From Gonapodya prolifera JEL478 (Eukaryota; Monoblepharomycota; Monoblepharidomycetes; Monoblepharidales; Gonapodyaceae), in contig KQ965790.1 in assembly GCA_001574975.1 (NCBI GenBank), forward strand, positions 221,581 to 285,580: a DNA stretch of 64,000 nt, in the 5' to 3' direction. Of the stretch, positions 58,993-64,000 are shown piece by piece. Made by a program: the position numbers and the translations under genes. Position 1 is the stretch's first letter. Each line of letters starts with the position of its first letter. The notes beneath the pieces were generated by a model, which made no database searches, was not told the origin of the DNA, and saw nothing but the letters and a program-made list of their open reading frames with translations.

Positions 58993-60992
58993 ATGATTCC
59001 CCACGACGTTAAACCGACCAGCAAGGTCGCACTCATACTGGGTTCGTTCTCTCGAGGATTGACTTGGGACTATTGTGAATCGCTGAAAATTGAACTTCAG
59101 GCGGAAATGGAATCACAGGAACGTACCTCATCGAGCACCTGTTGACACTGCCCGAATCGGAATGGTCGCGCATAATTGGAGTCTCGCGTAAACCACCGAG
59201 TCCGTGAGTGAATCGATTGGTACCAAATATGGCAGTCCAACCCTTCAATTGGGAAAGTGATTGGCTTGTCCATGATCTTAAACTCTCTCCACTCGACGCT
59301 TCGCAAGTGACTCAAGGCATAGGTCGTCTTACATGGATTTGTGCCGATTTCCTTGAGGAGAGCGTGGAAGAGCTCATCGCGAAGTTCAAATCAGGGAGAG
59401 TCGAGGGCACAACCCACGTTTTCTTCGGCGCATGTGAGTTAATTGACCTTTCCAAGGTTTCTCGAAGGATTATACAAGATAGGCGGATTGTGTCGCAATT
59501 CTAGATGTTCGAATCGACGGAACTGGTGGTCCGAAGGAGCACGTGGCAAATACAGACATGTTTGAACGTTCGATACGGGCATCTATTGGTGCTGCAGGCA
59601 AAACTGTAAAGCGAATCCTACTCCAGGTGGGCGCCTTGTCTCTGTGAAAGGCATCCTGTCGTTTATTTGATCTATCACTCCCAGATCGGCGCAAAATGGT
59701 ATGGGCCACATACGCGAAAGTGAGCAAAAAGCATCTCATAAGGTCAGCTATCAAGCTGACAAAGACCCACGGAAACAGAACTCTTCCTGTGCCTCTTCGA
59801 GAATCCTTGGAGCCCGACGTCAAAGGGGCGTCTTTCTACATTCCACAGAGAGATTTTCTGGGAAGCTATGCCGCGGAATGTCAGCAGCAGGGATTGACTT
59901 GGGACTGTGAGTCGCTCGTTGAATCCCCGTTGACGGCCAAACGTTGAGTTGTACGTTTCCAGGGGTCATCACAGCTCCGTACACTGTGTGGGGGTTTACA
60001 AGAGCGTCATATCAGAGTTTAGGTACCGTGAACCTCAACTGTGAAACCGGACAGAAGCTTGATTTTTGTGTCGCCTCCTCTTCCTGCTTTTAGCTACTAC
60101 TATTGCGCTCTATGGTATTATGCTCATCCTGATGCATAGGTGGTTGCAATGCTAAGTCGATTTAATTTGAATAGCAACGATACAAGCCCATCTCGGCGAG
60201 CCTCTTCATTTTCCTGGAAATAACAATCGATGGCTCGGAGCTGACGACGCAATATGTGCCGACCTGCTTGCAAAATTCAACGTTTGGTGCATCACCACGC
60301 CTCAGTGTGGAGGCGAATTGTTCAATGGTGAGAGCTCGATGCTAGTGCATGTTGTAGCATGCCATCATTGTTCTCTTCATCAATAGTTTCCAATGGTGAA
60401 GTGTTTTCATGGGAGTATATGTGGCAGATTTTCGTCCGCTACTTTCGATGCAAACCCCCGGTCACATGTGAGTCAACAATGTGATTGAGGAGGAACAGAA
60501 CTTGTTTTAACCGGATGCATTATTCGAAATCATTTCATTCACAGCGAATCGGCGACTAGCCAACCCGCTGTACTCTCTTGAGAAGAACCTGGCCTCTCAC
60601 GATGGCAGGTACGGCAAGGGATCCATGGTCTGGAAAGAAATAGCAAGGAAGTATGACCTTGACCCACGAGCTGAAGAATACGCAACATGGTGGTGCGTTT
60701 TTAGTTTGCTTCGAAATCGTTTTGTCTCTGCCGTTAATCACTACGCTGTCGTGTGGTAAAAAGGTTTGGTGACTTCTCTCTGGGAGGAAGTCGCCTGGTT
60801 CTGATGTGAGTCGCGACGTAACCATAGTGTTTCATTTTCAGATATCTGAAAGCAAAGTACAGGTCGATGGCCAAAGCACGCAAATTCGGCTGGACAGGCT
60901 CGGTAGACTGCGAAGAAATGGTCCAAAACATACTTGCAAAAATGACGCGTGCCAAGGTTATCCCGTCACAAAGACATATCGCTAAGTTGTAA
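58993..60992 (+). CDS. PRISE-type atypical SDR (progesterone 5-beta-reductase/iridoid-synthase-like)
   Basis: Thirteen exons rebuilt in frame: 58993-59041, 59101-59203, 59258-59433, 59505-59626, 59685-59719, 59779-59906, 59963-60022, 60094-60114, 60175-60327, 60387-60467, 60545-60692, 60764-60805, 60842-60992; 422 residues. NADPH motif ILGGNGITGTYLIEHLL, then WSRIIGVSRKPPSP, THVFFGAYVRIDG, IGAKWYGPH, the catalytic-Tyr segment ASFYIPQRDFL (equivalent of NFYYxxED), WVITAPYTVWGF, and GEPLHFPGNNNRW, then a C-terminal ATWWFGDF plus helix. PRISE enzymes reduce activated C=C bonds of enones. Fungal members are mostly uncharacterised. Some exons are very small (21 and 35 nt), so gene callers may mis-model it. 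Confidence 0.88.
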
Positions 60993-60999
60993 TTATAAT

Positions 61000-61750
61000 C
61001 ACTCGGCATGTACAAAAGGAAAGCCAACATCTGCCTGTGTATACGGTTTGTGCGAAACGACAGCGCAACTTGTTGTCCCCCGCAACGAAGTGGCTTAGCC
61101 TGTCCCCTCGTGGGCGAAGTATCTGGCCGTTTTCCTCGTCCGTTCCCTTGGATTTTTATTTATCTCGGTTAAAAGGAAAAGGGTCTGGGATTCCGTCGAT
61201 GCACTTCATCTGTGGTAGAATGGAACGAACCACGTCGTGTAGGCCCCATGGCTATATAGGTTTAGGCGCTTAGACTACATTTGTATTATTTCCGGGCTAA
61301 GCCCAGACGATTACATTTTGGGACACGACCTGCCCCCAAAGTGGTCCCCGCTCGTACCGGACCACAACATTTGGTGCCCGTTGCTGCTACGGACCGCCTC
61401 CTTGCTCCGTGCCTCCGCAGTCGCAACTCAGCAATTTTTTGGGTTCCGGGCGACGCCACATTTTTTCAACAACGGAGGAACGGGTTTTCCACGTCGCTCG
61501 AAAGTCGGATACTGTCTTGGGCCTTCTCCGCCTGCCTTCTCCTCAGGCAGTTGGTCGCGTCGCTCCTCGGGCCCTTACCCTTGTCCGCACCACGGCCTCA
61601 GCGACTTTTCAAAAATACCACGCAGACCACGCAAATAGGACTTGGAACACCACGAGTACTCTGCACAAGTGTTGCCGACACTGCTTACATGCCTAGTTGT
61701 TTTTGGAAGCAAATCCCTCTTGACTGTCCCCAACACTTCCGAACTGGCCA
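61000..61750. other. Low-information region before the unassigned ORF
   Basis: A + strand frame is open from 61281 to 62054 but is Ser/Pro/Leu/Arg-rich with no motif, and overlaps the longer frame that starts at 61751. No RNA gene recognised. Confidence 0.35.
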
Positions 61751-62770
61751 ATGCCATCTGAGAGTCACAGCCGATTGCTCCCTCAATTCGACTTTCCCTT
61801 GTTGCCCCTCGCTTGCCATAGTTTTCTGCAACCCTCCCTGGGCCCGTGTCCCTACCCTGACGAGCACGTTATCAGCAACTCACTTGGCAATGAGATTCAT
61901 GTCCCCAACGCATCCCCTGCAAATTTTATGCATTCGAACAACAGGCGCCTCATCTCCAACCGCACGTACACCAGCACTGGGCATGGGATCTTACTCGGGG
62001 TCCATGCCACCCCCAAGATCGTCTTCCCCGTCATCACCACTTTGTTGGCATTGAACACTGGGGACAAGTGGATCTTGTCTTGCTTGCATAACTCATTGAT
62101 TGCATGCATCCACGGTCAGCCGTTACAAGCTATGGAGTACAGAGTTGAGTGTGGGCAAGACAGGGCTCTTGCCGTCAGCCGCATTTACACCACCGACCAC
62201 GTCCACCTTGGGGGCATTTTCTGCTGTCACACACACACCATTGTCAGACAAATTGAAGCCCTGCAGCATGGATCGCAGCAGGACCTGTATGTCTCCCTCA
62301 ATGCATCCACGCTGCACTACAACTTCACAATTGTCCACAAGGACCTCCTCCTGAATGGCGTTGACTGCTTAGCCCCTTGTATTATGGCAAGGCCACTATT
62401 AACTGGGGCCTGCTCTGGCCAGTCTTCCAGCACACATCCCCAACGCCATCAAACTTGCAGACAAGCCAACCTGGCAAATACTGCAAAATGCGTGGGATGC
62501 GGACAAGTGCACCTTCACGCATTGGCCCTGCACCATTGCACCACGGGTCCTCCACCACCTAGAACTGTCAGAACCCTGTTGTCCAGGCCACCCTTTCCAG
62601 GCCAACCAGATTGCCATTGTCAAGGAAACCAATCTGGAGCACAGCTACAACTGGTGGACCCCTCCAAGTGGCGGACTCCCCCTCGCAACCAACTACCCTT
62701 TTGGGAGAACCTCCCCTACAACCACCAACGCCCCACCGTCAGAGCCCCCGATTTACAAAGAACAACTTAG
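61751..62770 (+). CDS. Unassigned ORF, 339 codons, next to telomere-like repeats
   Basis: Uninterrupted frame, longer than chance frames elsewhere in the window. The middle looks protein-like: GHGILLGVHATPKIVFPV, LLALNTGDKWILSCLHNSL, RVECGQDRALAVSRIYTT, HVHLGGIFCCHTHTIV. The C-terminal third (TGPPPPRTVRTLLSRPPFPG) is low complexity and may be out of frame. There is no known domain. It ends 1 nt after the second T of the first TTAGGG run, so the frame stops at the repeat junction. It could be a gene carried by a subtelomeric or mobile element. A single-exon structure is unusual beside the multi-exon host genes. Confidence 0.3.
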   Translation: MPSESHSRLLPQFDFPLLPLACHSFLQPSLGPCPYPDEHVISNSLGNEIHVPNASPANFMHSNNRRLISNRTYTSTGHGILLGVHATPKIVFPVITTLLALNTGDKWILSCLHNSLIACIHGQPLQAMEYRVECGQDRALAVSRIYTTDHVHLGGIFCCHTHTIVRQIEALQHGSQQDLYVSLNASTLHYNFTIVHKDLLLNGVDCLAPCIMARPLLTGACSGQSSSTHPQRHQTCRQANLANTAKCVGCGQVHLHALALHHCTTGPPPPRTVRTLLSRPPFPGQPDCHCQGNQSGAQLQLVDPSKWRTPPRNQLPFWENLPYNHQRPTVRAPDLQRTT

Positions 62771-62778
62771 GGTTAGGG
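62767..62778 (+). repeat. Telomere-like (TTAGGG)2
   Basis: Two tandem TTAGGG units followed by GTGCAATAGG-containing sequence. TTAGGG is the common fungal telomere repeat. Here it is interstitial. Confidence 0.7.
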
Positions 62779-62824
62779 TGCAATAGGACGCTGGGTGCAA
62801 TAGGTTGCGGGGTGAGGGTGGGGG

Positions 62825-62934
62825 ATTTTTGGGAATGAGAACTTCATGCCCAGCTCCAAGTGTGGTACCAACAGATAGCCCTGATATAGGAAAGTGTGAG
62901 AAAATTCCAAAAACATGGATTGGAGATGTATTGG
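62825..62934. repeat. 110-bp direct repeat, copy 1
   Basis: Begins ATTTTTGGGAATGAGAACTT and ends TGGAGATGTATTGG. Copy 2 lies 36 bp further on with a few substitutions. Neither copy encodes anything obvious. Confidence 0.85.
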
Positions 62935-62970
62935 CAGTGTGGTGGGCGATTCAAATGTGATGTGGTGGGT

Positions 62971-63080
62971 ATTTTTGGGAATGAGAACTTCATGCACAAC
63001 CTCAAGTGTGGTGGCAGAAGAACATCCTGATATAGGAGAATGTGGGAAAATTCCAAAAATATGGATTGGAGATGTATTGG
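62971..63080. repeat. 110-bp direct repeat, copy 2
   Basis: Second copy of the block at 62825-62934. It runs directly into the second TTAGGG pair at 63082. Confidence 0.85.
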
Positions 63081-63081
63081 G

Positions 63082-63093
63082 TTAGGGTTAGGG
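63082..63093 (+). repeat. Telomere-like (TTAGGG)2
   Basis: GGGTTAGGGTTAGGGG directly after repeat copy 2 and 48 bp before the start of the ORF1-like gene. Its position at an element boundary suggests insertion into, or carriage of, telomeric sequence. Confidence 0.75.
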
Positions 63094-63140
63094 GCGACAA
63101 ACCAACCGCCGGAAAAACCCGATCGACCAGCAATCGTCTT

Positions 63141-64000
63141 ATGGACGGGGGCACAGACCCTGGGGAGACCTCGTTCGGGATCCCGAGCGGAAAAGGCGAA
63201 ATCAGGGCACGATCACCGGATATACAGTTTATCCGCGACGACGTCGAGATGGATGGAGACGACAGGGGGCGTCATCCAGATGAATCGGCGCTGAAAACCG
63301 TCGCCAAGTCACCTGCAGAGCAGAAGTTCCTTAACCTGGAGAAGGAAATCTTCATGCAGAACCGTGAGGTGCTTCTTTGCCCGACTTGTAATAAGGCGGG
63401 CAAGAAGGTGAACAAGGGGCAGAACGGCAAGCACATACAGGGGACGACAATTTCACTTACGTCTGTCAGATGCGACCTGAAAGGGTGTGGGAAGGCCGCC
63501 AGGCTGAAGGAGGTGTTGGGAGCCACCCCTGGATGCTCAGCGGCACTTACCAGGTGGGAAGAAGGTTTCAAGTCCCTCACGGGAGGAGAACCGGGCCAAA
63601 TGAACCGCGGCAAGACGTCTGATACGGGGAGCCGCGCGGGCATGAAGGCCGGGGGGTCTAAGTCCAAGTCGACCACTGGCCAGGTGCAGGGCAACACCTT
63701 GGACCAGTGGGCGATACGGCCCCCCCCCACCAGCACCTCTATTTCGGGTACGCTCGTGGTACAATCTACAACTACGGCTACGGCTACGGCTACTGCTGCG
63801 GCAAGCGGAACGGCACTTACCACGGCGACCACGTCCTGGGCAGACGAGGTCGAGGAGGGGGAGCTTGAAGAGCGCAGGCAGGCGGCGGCAAAACCAGCTC
63901 GCCAGCACCCCCAGCAATCGGACGGCGAGGTCGCTCGCCTCCTCACGCTGCTGGAGGCGGCGAACCGGCGTCAGGCGGAGATGCAGGCGGAGTTGCGTGA
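63141..64000 (+). CDS. Retrotransposon ORF1-like protein, 5' part (runs off window)
   Basis: Frame open from an ATG at 63141 to the end of the window with no stop (at least 286 residues). The N-terminus is polar (MDGGTDPGETSFGIPSGKGE). A zinc-ribbon-like cluster follows: LLCPTCNKAGKKVNKG, then VRCDLKGCGKAARLKEVLG (C-x2-C..C-x4-C). Next come a Gly/Ser/Lys linker, a Thr/Ala-repeat low-complexity stretch, and an acidic-then-coiled-coil region (SWADEVEEGELEERRQ, then RLLTLLEAANRRQAEMQ). Zinc finger, linker and coiled coil are typical of ORF1 of LINE-type elements, but the reverse transcriptase would lie beyond the window, so this stays an inference. It sits just downstream of duplicated blocks and TTAGGG pairs. 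Confidence 0.5.
   Translation, partial: MDGGTDPGETSFGIPSGKGEIRARSPDIQFIRDDVEMDGDDRGRHPDESALKTVAKSPAEQKFLNLEKEIFMQNREVLLCPTCNKAGKKVNKGQNGKHIQGTTISLTSVRCDLKGCGKAARLKEVLGATPGCSAALTRWEEGFKSLTGGEPGQMNRGKTSDTGSRAGMKAGGSKSKSTTGQVQGNTLDQWAIRPPPTSTSISGTLVVQSTTTATATATAAASGTALTTATTSWADEVEEGELEERRQAAAKPARQHPQQSDGEVARLLTLLEAANRRQAEMQAELR

Noticed and set aside
63272-63946. 224-codon minus-strand frame
   Set aside because: Antisense of the ORF1-like frame, which is open to the window end and has a Cys cluster and coiled coil.

Overview
The window is eukaryotic and almost certainly fungal. Genes carry many short introns (mostly 45-110 nt, GT-AG). Fungal-restricted families are present: a Zn2Cys6 regulator and a second regulator with a fungal middle-homology region, and an AGC kinase of the fungal Kin82/Fpk1/NRC-2 type. 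There is a mitochondrial acetolactate synthase and a TTAGGG-type telomere-like motif. The species cannot be fixed from sequence alone; a zoosporic (chytrid/Monoblepharis-like) fungus or a basidiomycete would both fit. One N (17986) marks a draft assembly.

Layout. 1-4.7 kb: a bacterial-type family-3 solute-binding protein gene with introns, divergent from a glutamine-synthetase-I-like gene, then an unknown gene. 4.7-19.1 kb: a poorly coding, transposon-rich stretch made of two A/T-rich islands (about 6.7-11.3 and 13.4-19.1 kb) around an F-box gene. The islands hold decayed genes, a roughly 230-bp repeat present in both, and a broken Ty3/Gypsy remnant. 19.1-24.5 kb: an FMN-reductase-like gene with a suspicious early stop, a 3-hydroxybutyrate-dehydrogenase-like SDR, a heme oxygenase and an unknown gene. 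25.0-35.8 kb: four regulatory-type genes on the + strand (C2H2 zinc finger, Zn2Cys6/MHR factor, F-box-like protein, bZIP). 36.7-44.9 kb: AGC-VIII kinase, cyclase/kynurenine-formamidase-like protein, AAAP amino-acid transporter. 45.3-47.4 kb: an A/T-rich insert with a Cys/His-rich ORF followed by a degenerate tandem array of about 145-bp units. 47.7-61.0 kb: MOSC/mARC-like protein, AT-hook plus MHR regulator, endosomal-type Na+/H+ exchanger, acetolactate synthase, PRISE-type reductase. 61-64 kb: an unassigned ORF, duplicated 110-bp blocks, two short TTAGGG runs, and the start of an ORF with a zinc-ribbon-like cysteine cluster that resembles a retrotransposon ORF1 and runs off the window.

There are no operons. 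The recurring architecture is divergent gene pairs sharing promoters of 350-1400 bp (SBP/GS, HBDH/heme oxygenase, kinase/cyclase, ILV2/PRISE). Many exon models below were rebuilt by hand from splice sites and conserved motifs and stay in frame from end to end; where a 5' end or an exon could not be settled this is stated.
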